From the NCBI GenBank assembly GCA_003999685.1, contig CP021230.1, positions 682,001-746,000 of the forward strand: 64,000 bases of DNA, read 5' to 3'. The position numbers and the translations under genes are program-made. Under the pieces are notes generated by a model that worked only from the letters and a program-made list of their open reading frames with translations, did not search any database and had not been told where the DNA came from. Below, in pieces: positions 1 to 8,887 of the stretch. Numbering within the stretch: the stretch's first letter is position 1; each line of letters begins with the position of its first letter. This DNA is from Taiwanofungus camphoratus. Taxonomy: Eukaryota > Basidiomycota > Agaricomycetes > Polyporales > Taiwanofungaceae.

Positions 1-1639
1 CCGGTGACACGGCCCAACAATTTGTGACGACAACGGCGAAATTGTTCGCTGATTACCCTACACATTTTAGCAGCGCTCAAGGCGTTGAATGAATGGGGGA
101 CCGCCTTGAGCGAGACCTCCAAAGACTATGGATGGAGTTTTCGTCAGTGAAACGACCATCCAAACATTCAAAGTCATGGTGGGATGCTGCATGCTCCCGT
201 GCAGCCACTAAGCTTGCGAACACCCAGCACCGTCTTAGTGCGGCATCTGGGCAGTACCGCTACACACGTCATCAGTTGGGACCTGGCGCTCAGGCCACTG
301 CAGACGCATATGATGTTGCTGCTGAACTTCGGTCTGAACGGCATAAACAACGTGCAACACTCCGCCTTGCCACGAAGTGGGCGAAGCGTGCACACTTTGA
401 TCAGATCATGGATGAATCCAATCCCCAATTAATCTCAGACTTTGTCGCATGGACAAAGCCGAGACAGCAAGAGGCCACTATTCAGCTGCGGCAAGCTGAT
501 GGTGCACCAGTCCAAAGTGCGGCTGATCTTAGTCGTGCCTTTCAAGCTCAGTTCACGCCTGCCAACCCACGGCCGGTGGATCTGTCATTTGTAGACGAAA
601 TTCCTCAAAGGGAGGAGTTGACTTTACCAGATATTAGTGAGTTTGAGATTCAGGAGAATCTTAAATCCACTAGCAATACATCCGCACCCAGTCTCGATCA
701 TGTGAACTGGATGTGGATTAAATGGATGGTGGACCGGATCGAGCGCTCTGAGGAGGGTATCAAGACTGATCTAGGTATACACGTGCGGCAGTGGCTGCGC
801 GCGTACTATAATGCTTGCCTCGATTTCGAGGTCTATCCAAGCGTATTCAAGCGGTCTGTTACGGTGGTTCTACCCAAACCGAACAAACTGGAATATACGC
901 TAGCGAAGGCCTACAGGTCTATCTGCTTGCTAAACTGTTTTGGCAAACTGTTCGAAAAGATCATTGCCAAACGAATGCAGTGGGATTCCCAGAAATGGGG
1001 AATCCTACACCCATGCCAGTTTGGTGGGGCTATGCAGCATAGCACCACTGACACTGGAATTCAACTAGTGCACAATGTCAAAGAGGCATGGGCGCGCAAC
1101 CTTATCCCATCGGTGCTATTGCTCAATGTGTCGCAGTTCTACCCGTCCATCAATCATGATGCGCTGGTAGGAATCATGCGAAAGCAGGGCTTCAATAGCA
1201 AGCTTTGTAATTTCATGGCAAATTACTTGATTGGGCGAAAAACCCAATTCTTGTTCAATGGCACCTTAACCGATCCATCTGACTTTGATGTCGGAGTCGG
1301 TCAAGGATCGAGTCTATCCCCGATTCTATCTGGGGTTTACATTGCACCGGTCATACACAAGTGGGTGCCAGTCCATTTGGTACAACCGGGCCGTATCGGA
1401 ACCCAGTTCTATGTAGACGATGGTCTCATCATGGCGGCTTCACCAAAGGCTGTTGACGACAGCCCGCAAGCCCTTGTTCTGAAGAACAACACCATTTTGG
1501 CGGATGTCTTCCATGATCTCGTCGGTGATCTGAACCGTTTAGGTTTAGGCGTTGAAGAAGACAAGCTGGAGTTGATGCACTTCTGGAAGCGCCAGAAGAG
1601 GTATTCGACTTCCTGACCCCTTGGTCTGGATCTAACCAT
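1..1639 (+). pseudogene. LINE copy 1 reverse transcriptase segment
   Basis: The longest open stretch is 93-1616 (507 codons). It holds the RT core, with a FYVDD catalytic motif near 1408-1422 and a GQGSSLSP motif just upstream. Codons before 93 are the same frame as copy 2. They are separated by a TGA at about 90-92 where copy 2 has CGA, and the open frame ends at a second TGA at 1614-1616 where copy 2 again has CGA. Both changes are C-to-T at CpG. The endonuclease lies off the left edge. In copy 2 the corresponding segment is open throughout. Confidence 0.88.
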
Positions 1640-2210
1640 TGTTACGGGGGGTCTACGCCCGTAGGTGACTACTGCGACAGGGGGTCGTTGAGTAGTCAGG
1701 CGTGAAGTGTAAACGAGGAGTCAGCCTGGCTGACAACGAGTACACGTCTAAGTCTTCAACCGCTAGCCCAACGGTCTCGAGAGAGTTGCAGGCTAAGTCA
1801 CAGCCTAAGTCCTAGTGTAGTCACAAGGATATAGATGGTCTAAGGCGACCCGTTGAATAGACAAAGGTATAGGGGCCTAAGCCCAGTCATAAAGTACAAA
1901 TGGTAACGACGGCACCAAAGTACACAGTGTAACTAAGGAGGACAAGATTGGGGCGCTCCGCAGTGAGCCAACCCCTTAAGTACTATGGTGGGTTTAGGGC
2001 AAGCCAGCCCTCACTCCCATGGGTACCAGCACCTAAGTGTCCATAAGTCAGAGGCCCGAGTGGTCCCTTCTGAGGAACAGTCCATAACTAAGCAGGTGAT
2101 GGCCAGCCCGTCAGGAATGATGGTGATAATTGTAAGTGTACACGACCTGCTAGTCCGGTATAGTGAAGAGAAGTGAAAATGTATGTTCGCACCATTACCG
2201 CCTTGTAACA
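1640..2210. repeat. Solo LTR, family D (571 bp)
   Basis: The segment starts TGTTACGGGG, ends CTTGTAACA and is flanked on both sides by ACCAT (1635-1639 and 2211-2215). Copy 2 of the LINE has ACCAT once at this point. TG...CA termini, a 5-bp duplication and no internal coding region identify a solo LTR. A second copy in reverse orientation, split by another insert, lies at 49395-53156. I did not find an internal region of this family, so its superfamily is open. Confidence 0.88.
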
Positions 2211-2215
2211 ACCAT

Positions 2216-2349
2216 CCGGACTGATGGACATGACGTCACTTTGAGAGCAAAGGACACAATGCGCTATCTTGGGTTCTTCTTAGACCCCAAGCTTAGCTTC
2301 CATGCACACGTGCAGTTTTACGCCAATAAGGTGGCCAGCACGTGCAACG
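2216..2349 (+). pseudogene. LINE copy 1, short coding piece between two insertions
   Basis: These 134 bases match LINE copy 2 around 37611-37745 (post-RT region, peptide like RTDGHDVTLRAKDTMRYL). The piece is bounded on the left by the solo LTR-D and on the right by the gypsy-A 5' LTR; the last five bases, CAACG, are the gypsy-A target duplication. Confidence 0.85.
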
Positions 2350-2902
2350 TGATACAATTTCTTTTATCGCATATCTTATCGGTCGGACCTCGGATCGGTC
2401 CCATGACCTTTTGCTTCTAGGGCAGGCCTCGGGTAGGCCCAGTTTCTTCGCGCAGCATCTTGACTCATAGCTGCTTACTGTACGGGCCCCGACGGGCCCC
2501 GGTTACGCATGGACTCTGACTCATATCGGGCCCCGCTTACACATTCCGTCTTACGCCTACTGATTGCTAATACGGCCCGATGACTCATATCGCATTACTT
2601 ACGCTTACTCATGCTGATTCTTAGACCACGTGCCATGGTCCGTGCGCAGAGTAGAATACGTATATAAGGCCCTGTACTTTGTAGGTCGGACCTTAAGTTC
2701 GATCTGGTTACCAAGTAGCTAGTTATCACTAACAATCTTATACTCGTATCTTGCGACCTCTCGCTTCGTACCTGAGTACTCGCTCGACTCTATCGACTTC
2801 GCCCAGGAGGACATACGCAGTGTCCATAAAGCCTCACTATTATCTCTAGTAGTCGGGTCCTCACGTTCGAGGCTTTCCGGTCGTTGATACCAGCTCGTAT
2901 CA
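2350..2902 (+). repeat. Gypsy-A 5' LTR
   Basis: 553 bp from TGATACAATTTC to CTCGTATCA. U3 holds three TGACTCA heptamers and the palindromic GGGCCCCG motif. A TATATAA box (2661-2667) lies 34 nt before the sequence AAGTTCGATCT, the probable start of R (see promoter entry). Confidence 0.95.
2461..2705 (+). promoter_or_regulatory. Gypsy-A U3 promoter: three TGACTCA sites, TATA box, predicted start
   Basis: Perfect TGACTCA motifs occur at 2461-2467, 2517-2523 and 2581-2587; TGACTCA is the Gcn4/AP-1-type bZIP consensus. A TATATAA box is at 2661-2667. The 11-mer AAGTTCGATCT at 2695-2705 is the exact complement of the segment just after the LTR (2905-2915). I infer that transcription begins at or next to 2695. 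The same arrangement occurs in gypsy-B (TATA at 20092, 11-mer at 20127-20137). The same motifs recur in the 3' LTR. Confidence 0.6.
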
Positions 2903-2904
2903 AA

Positions 2905-2915
2905 AGATCGAACTT
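2905..2915 (+). other. Gypsy-A primer-binding site, self-priming type
   Basis: AGATCGAACTT starts two bases after the 5' LTR and is perfectly complementary to AAGTTCGATCT (2695-2705) at the predicted transcript 5' end. Tf1 of fission yeast and related elements prime reverse transcription with the first 11 nt of their own mRNA. I saw no obvious tRNA 3' end complement here. Self-priming is inference from the match and its covariation in gypsy-B. Confidence 0.6.
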
Positions 2916-3302
2916 TTCGCTAAGTCGCCCCTAGTCTTATCTAGTAGGGCTAACCGTTTAGACACCACGTCTACCATCGAGACAGTCGACCCCGCCGCTT
3001 GGGGATTGCCGACTCAAGAAAACGACGCGCCGCTTCTGTACGATCGTCTTCGTTGGACTTTCGTTGATCAGAACCTTGACCCGATCTACCCGAATTCCCC
3101 ACTCGCGTGGGCAAGGACAATTTCGGATCGACGAGCACAGGAGAAATTAGCCTCCTACTTCAGACGTAACCCTCCGCCAAACGGAAGAGACCCAGCTGGT
3201 TTCTTTCCCGCGTCGATACCTTCGACACCGATAGCCACTCCGACCACTCCCACACTCCCATCACTTCCTTCCACACCCGTAACACCTACCACCCCTACCA
3301 CG

Positions 3303-4325
3303 ATGGCTACTATCGCAACAATGACCAGGGCGGAGCTCGAGGCGCTCATAGCGCACCTTTCGGCGCAACAACAGCAGGGGAGTCGACCCCTTAAGCTCGA
3401 CATTCCTGCACCAGAGCCGTTCACCGGGCAAGGAGAAGATCTGGAGCGTTTCCTCCAGCGGGTGGAGCACTACCTCACTGCCACCAACAATCAAGGGCTG
3501 AGCGATGATGCAAAGATCGCTTACGCAGTTGCTCTCATGAAAGGAGGGCAGGACGCACGTATCTGGCGCGATACGTTTTACGAACGGGCCGCGGGAGGGC
3601 ATGCTCCCTACGCTAGCTGGGACGTATTCAAGGCGAGCTTGCGACTCGCGTTCCCCGAGCACGAAGGAGTCCAGAGGGCTCACCAGGTGCTAATGGAGTT
3701 GCCGGCCAAGCAACTAAACAAGAAGACCAGGGTCAGTACGAAGATGTACGTGGAGAGGTTCCGACTCCTGGCAGAGAAGGCCAAGTTAAAGGACGCCGTC
3801 GTGGGCCTCCAAGGTCAACGCACCGAGAACGATTACCCCACGTTGAGGGCGATCTTCATCAAAGGTCTGGACCGCCAGATCTACACGACACTCGCAGGTC
3901 GCACCAGCACGGAACGACCCAACTCCATGGAGAAATGGTACGCCGATGTTCTCCACCTCGACGCCGTCTACAGAGGGATCGACCAAACCCTCTCCGCCAC
4001 TACCAACGTCGACTACGGTGAACCCATGGAGGTGGATGCACTCGTTACCCCGCGCCCCACACCGTTCACCAAGAAGTGGGAGGACGGATGCAACCTCAGC
4101 GAGAAGGAAAGGAAGTACCACATGGACAATCGTCTATGTTTCTACTGCCACAAAGGAGGGCACGCGGCGCGCAAGTGTCTGAAGAAGACGGCCAAAACTG
4201 GCCAAAGGAATACCTCGAAGGAACCCGAGGCGCGATCCCCCATGGATTTCCGCTCGTACATCAAAACGCTCTCATCGGATGAAAAGAGGGCCATGTTCGA
4301 GGAGTTAGGAACGGAGGATTTTTAA
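3303..4325 (+). CDS. Gypsy-A gag
   Basis: The first ATG in any frame after the predicted start site is at 3303 (context ACGATGG). From there the product is 340 residues, with a capsid-like region around 30-250 and one CX2CX4HX4C zinc knuckle at about 279-292 (CFYCHKGGHAARKC), as expected of nucleocapsid. The same frame is open well upstream of 3303 (into the LTR) without an ATG. The upstream residues resemble those of gypsy-B (for example PIYP.SPL.W.RT), so translation may begin earlier at a non-ATG codon. Gag ends at the sequence GATTTTTAA, also found in gypsy-B. Confidence 0.88.
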   Translation: MATIATMTRAELEALIAHLSAQQQQGSRPLKLDIPAPEPFTGQGEDLERFLQRVEHYLTATNNQGLSDDAKIAYAVALMKGGQDARIWRDTFYERAAGGHAPYASWDVFKASLRLAFPEHEGVQRAHQVLMELPAKQLNKKTRVSTKMYVERFRLLAEKAKLKDAVVGLQGQRTENDYPTLRAIFIKGLDRQIYTTLAGRTSTERPNSMEKWYADVLHLDAVYRGIDQTLSATTNVDYGEPMEVDALVTPRPTPFTKKWEDGCNLSEKERKYHMDNRLCFYCHKGGHAARKCLKKTAKTGQRNTSKEPEARSPMDFRSYIKTLSSDEKRAMFEELGTEDF

Positions 4326-4369
4326 AGGGGCAGGGTGAGCCGACGCAACCACTGCCCGTATCCATTTCA

Positions 4370-7300
4370 TTGTCCCGTGTTGTACTTGTAGTCCGGAATG
4401 ACAGAGCTCTTCACATTCCGATTACTGTGGGACGAAAAGCCGTCGAAGCCCGCGCCTTTATCGATAGTGGCGCATCGGGAATATTCGTGCATCCACGATT
4501 TGTTAAGGAACACAAGTTACGGACTGAGGCACTACCACGCCCAATACCGGTGTTCAACGTGGACGGCACTGCCAACAAGCAAGCGCTCATTAACAAACGA
4601 GCCTTGCTGTCGTACAAAATCGGGAACGAGCCCCGGTTTGTCAAAGCATATGTGGCCAGTATAGGAAACGAAGACATCATCTTCGGACATACGTGGCTCA
4701 AACTCGAAAACCCCAGTATCGACTGGAAGGGGGGTCGTGTGGAACTGAAGCACCGCATGACTCTACAAGAGTCTCGAGAGTGGAAGAAAGGGATCGTCGC
4801 GCAACGAATAGCACGACTGGAGCTGAAGAAACTAGCCGAACAAGAGCAGGAGGAAGCCCTGGATCCCGTGCTAGACTATGAGGTAGACTGGTCAGCACCC
4901 CCTTGTCCACAAGTAGCGGCATTCCTCGCCGAACGAGATAAACGCCTCAAGCAACAATGGCAGCCCACCATCGAAGAGGTAGAGGACGAAGGAGACTTCG
5001 AGGTGATAGACACCATGTCTCCGGTCTTACCGACGACAGACATGCCTAAGCAGACGGCACGTCGCGACATCCCAGTCGCACCCCTGGTAGAAGAATCGGT
5101 CAACGGTATCACACTGAATCAGGCGATGGAAACGATTGACGACGATGAACTGGTCATAGCGTTCATCGAGGGAGACGATCGGATCACGACATATGGACGA
5201 AATTCGTACCCAGCGTATCGAGACGCACCTCTTACGGAAGAGAAGTACCCTCTCGACGGATCCTATCGTCGTCTCGAAAATGGTCTTATCTGGCAGGTCA
5301 AGCACGACATCGGTCGACTCACCACGTCTACGGAACTCGCTATCAAGGAACACGCCAACAAAGAGGAGAAACCGGTCACGGAACTCGTCCCCGAGTACCT
5401 CCACGATCTCCTCCCCGTATTCGATAAAGCCAAAGCAGCGAGATTGCCCCGACATTCGGAGTTCGACCACGAGATAAACCTCAAGCCGGATTTTAAGGAC
5501 TTCAAGCAGTCGACGTATTCTCTTAACCGGGATCAACGAGCGGAACTGGACAAGTTCCTCGAAGAGAATATAGAGAAGGGATACATCCGACCGTCCAAAT
5601 CGCCACTCGCAAGTCCGTTCTTCTTCGTGGATAAGAAGGACGGCGGATACCGACCTTGCCAGGACTATAGGGAACTCAACGAGGGAACGATCAAGGACAG
5701 ATACCCTCTTCCCCTCGTAACGGAACTTCTAGAACGCCTCAATAATGCCACGATCTTCACGAAGATGGACCTTCGTCAAGGATACAACAACCTTCGCATC
5801 AAGGAAGGTGACGAATGGAAAGCGGCTTTCGGGGTTCCAGCAGCAGGAGAAGGACCTCCCTCGTTCTACGAACCCCGGGTGATGTTCTTCGGGATGTGCA
5901 ACTCACCGGCAACGTTCCAACGGATGATGAACACGGTCTTCGCAGATATGCTCAAGGAAGGATGGCTGGCAATCTATATGGATGACATCCTTATCTACTC
6001 GACAGACCCCAAGGAGCATAAGAAGCGAACACGGCGAGTTATCGAAAGACTTCGAGATAACGACCTGTATCTCAAACCGGAAAAATGCAAATTCGACGTG
6101 CAAGAAGTCGAATTCTTGGGCATGATCATCAGACCCGGACAACTCACCATGGACCCAGTCAAGGTAGCCGGCATAAAGGACTGGCCGATACCTAATAACC
6201 TCAGGGAGGTTAGATCGTTCGTCGGATTTGGGAACTTCTATCGTCGGTTCATACACAGGTTCTCGCATCTGGCCCAGCCTTTAGTCTCGCTCACGCGAAA
6301 AGACGTCAAGTGGCACTGGGACGATGAGCAGCAGGAAGCTTTCGAGGCATTGAAGAAAGCTTTCCTGGAACAACCGGTTCTACAGATGCCTGACCCAGAG
6401 AAGCCGTTCGCACTGGAAACGGATGCATCAAAGTTCGCCACGGGCGCCGTCCTTAGACAAAAGGACGACAACGGCGATTGGCATCCGTGTGGCTATATTT
6501 CCCAGAGTATGACACCAGCGGAACGAAACTATGACGTCTATGACCGAGAACTCATGGGCGTCATGAGAGGACTCAACGAATGGAGTCACCTTCTCATCGG
6601 AAGCCCGTATCCAGTCACGATTTACAGCGACCACAAGAATCTGATGTACTGGAAGACGGCACGGAATCTGAATCGAAGGCAAGCACGATGGGCTCTCCGC
6701 TTGTCCGAATTCGATTACAGGTTAATTCATGTCCCGGGCACGCAAATGGTGCAAAGCGACGCGCTCTCCCGACGCCCCGACCACGACGACGGTTCATCAG
6801 ACAACCAAGATGTAACCCTCCTACCCGACAAGGTATGGGCAGCAGCAATCGACACGAGTCTCAGGACTTCCATCGCGGAAGCGTGCGTAAATGACTCGAT
6901 GTATACGGAAGGGACGCGCAATGCACGAAACGGCTCAAACGACCACTGGACGATTCGAGACGGAGACCTCCTCTACGACAATCGGGTATATATTCCCTTG
7001 GACGAGGATCTACGACGACAAACGGTCTCGAATTATCACGACCTCCTCTCCGCCGGCCACCCTGGAATTCAGAAGACCCTCTCGTCTATTCGACGGGACT
7101 ACTGGTGGCCTGGAATGGCTGACTTCGTCACGCGATACGTAAAAGGTTGCGGCATTTGCCAGCAAATGAAAGTTAACACGCACCCCACCCGACCGGCCCT
7201 ACTCCCGATCAAATCCGCGCAGCACGCCACCCCGTTCAGTACATTCTGCTGCGATTTCATTATGGATTTGCCAACTTCGGAGGGCTACGATTCAATTTTG

Positions 7301-8293
7301 GTCGTTGTGGACCACGACCTTACGAAGGGGGTAATTTTCATTCCATGCAACAAAACGATTGACGCATCAGGAACAGCCGAGGCATTATATCGCGAGGTGT
7401 ACAAGTGGTTTGGTCTTCCGGACAAGATCATTAGCGATCGGGGACCACAGTTCGCATCAAAGGTATTCCAGGAGCTCTGCCGTATGACCGGAGTCAAGTC
7501 GGCCATGAGTACAGCGTTCCATCCCCAAACGGACGGAGAGACGGAACGAGTCAACCAGGAACTGGAGATCTACCTGCGATGCTTCACGAGCAACAACCCG
7601 GACAATTGGTCAACGCTGCTGGGCTCAGCACAATTCGCTCACAACTCGCGAGAGCATTCTACGATCAAGGCATCACCCTTCAAGGTCATGATGGGCTATG
7701 AACCTCGAGGGATTCCCGTCGTACATCCTGGATCGGACACACCGGGCGCTGCTTATCGACTGCGGAACTTGCAGAAGATTCGGGAAGACGCACACTCAGC
7801 AATGGAGCTAGCACAGGCGGTGTTAGCAAGACGCGTGAAACCCAAAGGAACGGGTTTCCGCAAAGGACAAAAGGTATGGCTAGACTCACGAAACCTAAAG
7901 CTGCCATACCCGACAAGGAAGCTGGCTCCCAAGCGCGAGGGACCCTTCGAAATCACGGATGTTCTAGGACCGGTGTCTTACAAACTGAAACTCCCGACGA
8001 CATGGCGAGTGCACCCCGTTTTCCACGCCGCACTTCTTTCGCCATACACCGAGACGGACACGCATGGTCCCAACTACACGGAACCACCACCGGAGCTTAT
8101 CAGCGGCGAAGATAACTACGAAGTCGAAGCTCTGGTCGGACATCGTGAGAATCGCCGAAGGAATCGCCGAGAATACCGAGTCAGGTGGAAGGGTTACTCA
8201 TCCGCCGATGACTCATGGGAACCGGAAGAGAACTTAACCGGTACTGCGGACGAGCTGCTAAATGCATATAAGCAGCACAAGAACCTACGATGA
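4370..8293 (+). CDS. Gypsy-A pol polyprotein with chromodomain
   Basis: About 1307 codons in the -1 frame relative to gag. The pol frame is already open across the gag stop and has no early ATG, which fits the -1 frameshift known in many Ty3/gypsy elements; here a run of five T lies at the gag end. Counting from 4370: aspartic protease DSG at 32-34, RT YMDD at 536-539, RNase H beginning near D685, the integrase HHCC zinc region from H890, and the integrase triad D962, D1023, E1059 (35 residues between the last two). A chromodomain spans about 1250-1296 (YEVEALVGHR to WKGYSSADDSWEPEENL). A chromodomain after integrase defines chromoviruses and is thought to guide insertion to marked chromatin. 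The frame looks whole. Confidence 0.95.
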   Translation: MSRVVLVVRNDRALHIPITVGRKAVEARAFIDSGASGIFVHPRFVKEHKLRTEALPRPIPVFNVDGTANKQALINKRALLSYKIGNEPRFVKAYVASIGNEDIIFGHTWLKLENPSIDWKGGRVELKHRMTLQESREWKKGIVAQRIARLELKKLAEQEQEEALDPVLDYEVDWSAPPCPQVAAFLAERDKRLKQQWQPTIEEVEDEGDFEVIDTMSPVLPTTDMPKQTARRDIPVAPLVEESVNGITLNQAMETIDDDELVIAFIEGDDRITTYGRNSYPAYRDAPLTEEKYPLDGSYRRLENGLIWQVKHDIGRLTTSTELAIKEHANKEEKPVTELVPEYLHDLLPVFDKAKAARLPRHSEFDHEINLKPDFKDFKQSTYSLNRDQRAELDKFLEENIEKGYIRPSKSPLASPFFFVDKKDGGYRPCQDYRELNEGTIKDRYPLPLVTELLERLNNATIFTKMDLRQGYNNLRIKEGDEWKAAFGVPAAGEGPPSFYEPRVMFFGMCNSPATFQRMMNTVFADMLKEGWLAIYMDDILIYSTDPKEHKKRTRRVIERLRDNDLYLKPEKCKFDVQEVEFLGMIIRPGQLTMDPVKVAGIKDWPIPNNLREVRSFVGFGNFYRRFIHRFSHLAQPLVSLTRKDVKWHWDDEQQEAFEALKKAFLEQPVLQMPDPEKPFALETDASKFATGAVLRQKDDNGDWHPCGYISQSMTPAERNYDVYDRELMGVMRGLNEWSHLLIGSPYPVTIYSDHKNLMYWKTARNLNRRQARWALRLSEFDYRLIHVPGTQMVQSDALSRRPDHDDGSSDNQDVTLLPDKVWAAAIDTSLRTSIAEACVNDSMYTEGTRNARNGSNDHWTIRDGDLLYDNRVYIPLDEDLRRQTVSNYHDLLSAGHPGIQKTLSSIRRDYWWPGMADFVTRYVKGCGICQQMKVNTHPTRPALLPIKSAQHATPFSTFCCDFIMDLPTSEGYDSILVVVDHDLTKGVIFIPCNKTIDASGTAEALYREVYKWFGLPDKIISDRGPQFASKVFQELCRMTGVKSAMSTAFHPQTDGETERVNQELEIYLRCFTSNNPDNWSTLLGSAQFAHNSREHSTIKASPFKVMMGYEPRGIPVVHPGSDTPGAAYRLRNLQKIREDAHSAMELAQAVLARRVKPKGTGFRKGQKVWLDSRNLKLPYPTRKLAPKREGPFEITDVLGPVSYKLKLPTTWRVHPVFHAALLSPYTETDTHGPNYTEPPPELISGEDNYEVEALVGHRENRRRNRREYRVRWKGYSSADDSWEPEENLTGTADELLNAYKQHKNLR

Positions 8294-8586
8294 GAAAGGG
8301 AGTCGCATTTTTCACCCCACTCGTCGCTCGTATGTCTCAGTCAAACGGTCTTTCATCCTCGTTCACTCGCTACGGTCCATGCTACCTCTGCGGTAGCACT
8401 CGTCACTCGCACAGGACGTGCCCCGACTACAAATGTCTCCGCTGTAGTCGCCCATCGCCTGGGCACCTTACGCGCGAATGCCCCGCCGTCAATTACGCAT
8501 TCGCCTACGACCCGGAACCGCCGTATCATCCAGAGTGGTTCCTGCATGTCGTTAAACTGCGAGGGAACGACTGTGCACGTCGTTAA
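8290..8586 (+). CDS. Gypsy-A third ORF: small protein with two zinc knuckles
   Basis: 98 residues. The ATG overlaps the pol stop as ATGA (8290-8293), an arrangement compatible with termination-reinitiation. Two knuckles follow one another: CYLCGSTRHSHRTC at residues 31-44 (CX2CX4HX4C) and CLRCSRPSPGHLTREC at 49-64 (CX2CX6HX4C). Gypsy-B has a much longer ORF in the same position (432-461 codons) with the same knuckle pair and little else shared. An ORF after the chromodomain is not part of the standard chromovirus plan. RNA binding is inferred from the knuckles; the role is unknown. Confidence 0.7.
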   Translation: MRKGVAFFTPLVARMSQSNGLSSSFTRYGPCYLCGSTRHSHRTCPDYKCLRCSRPSPGHLTRECPAVNYAFAYDPEPPYHPEWFLHVVKLRGNDCARR

Positions 8587-8652
8587 ACTACACCGTACGA
8601 CCGACATGTCGTAAAACTGTAAAAGGTCGAGCTGGAAGGATGCTCGCGGTTC

Positions 8653-8734
8653 GAGGGTCATCCCTCATGGGTCGAGGTGAAACATCCTCACGGTTGGAAG
8701 GGTCATCCCTTATAGGTCGCGGTGAAACACCCGC
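8653..8734 (+). other. Gypsy-A 3' hairpin array
   Basis: Four short hairpins of two alternating kinds: GAGGGTCATCCCTC (8653-8666), GAGGTGAAACATCCTC (8674-8689), AAGGGTCATCCCTT (8698-8711) and GCGGTGAAACACCCGC (8719-8734). Stem bases change in pairs while the loops TCAT and AAA stay fixed. They lie between the third ORF and the polypurine tract. Gypsy-B has three AAA-loop hairpins in the same place. Confidence 0.6.
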
Positions 8735-8869
8735 TCGTCACTTCCAGGAAAAGTTTTTCAAGTTCGTCCTCGGAAGTTCGTCAAGTTCGTCGACGGTCGT
8801 CAAGAAAGTTCGACTCGGAGAGACTCGACGCGACCCCATTGGAGTTTAGTTGATTGACCAGGCGTTCAA

Positions 8870-8887
8870 TCATAAGTAGGGGGGTAA
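8870..8887 (+). other. Gypsy-A 3' polypurine tract
   Basis: A purine-rich run AAGTAGGGGGGTAA sits directly before the 3' LTR (TGATACAA), the usual place for plus-strand priming. Confidence 0.75.

Noticed and set aside
3155-3683. Antisense frames inside gag, pol and the third ORF of the gypsy elements
   Set aside because: They are shadows of well-supported coding frames and change freely between copies.
4310-4330. A canonical X-XXY-YYZ slippery heptamer at the gag end
   Set aside because: TTTAAAG is present but in the pol frame rather than the gag frame, so only a T-run slip can be proposed.
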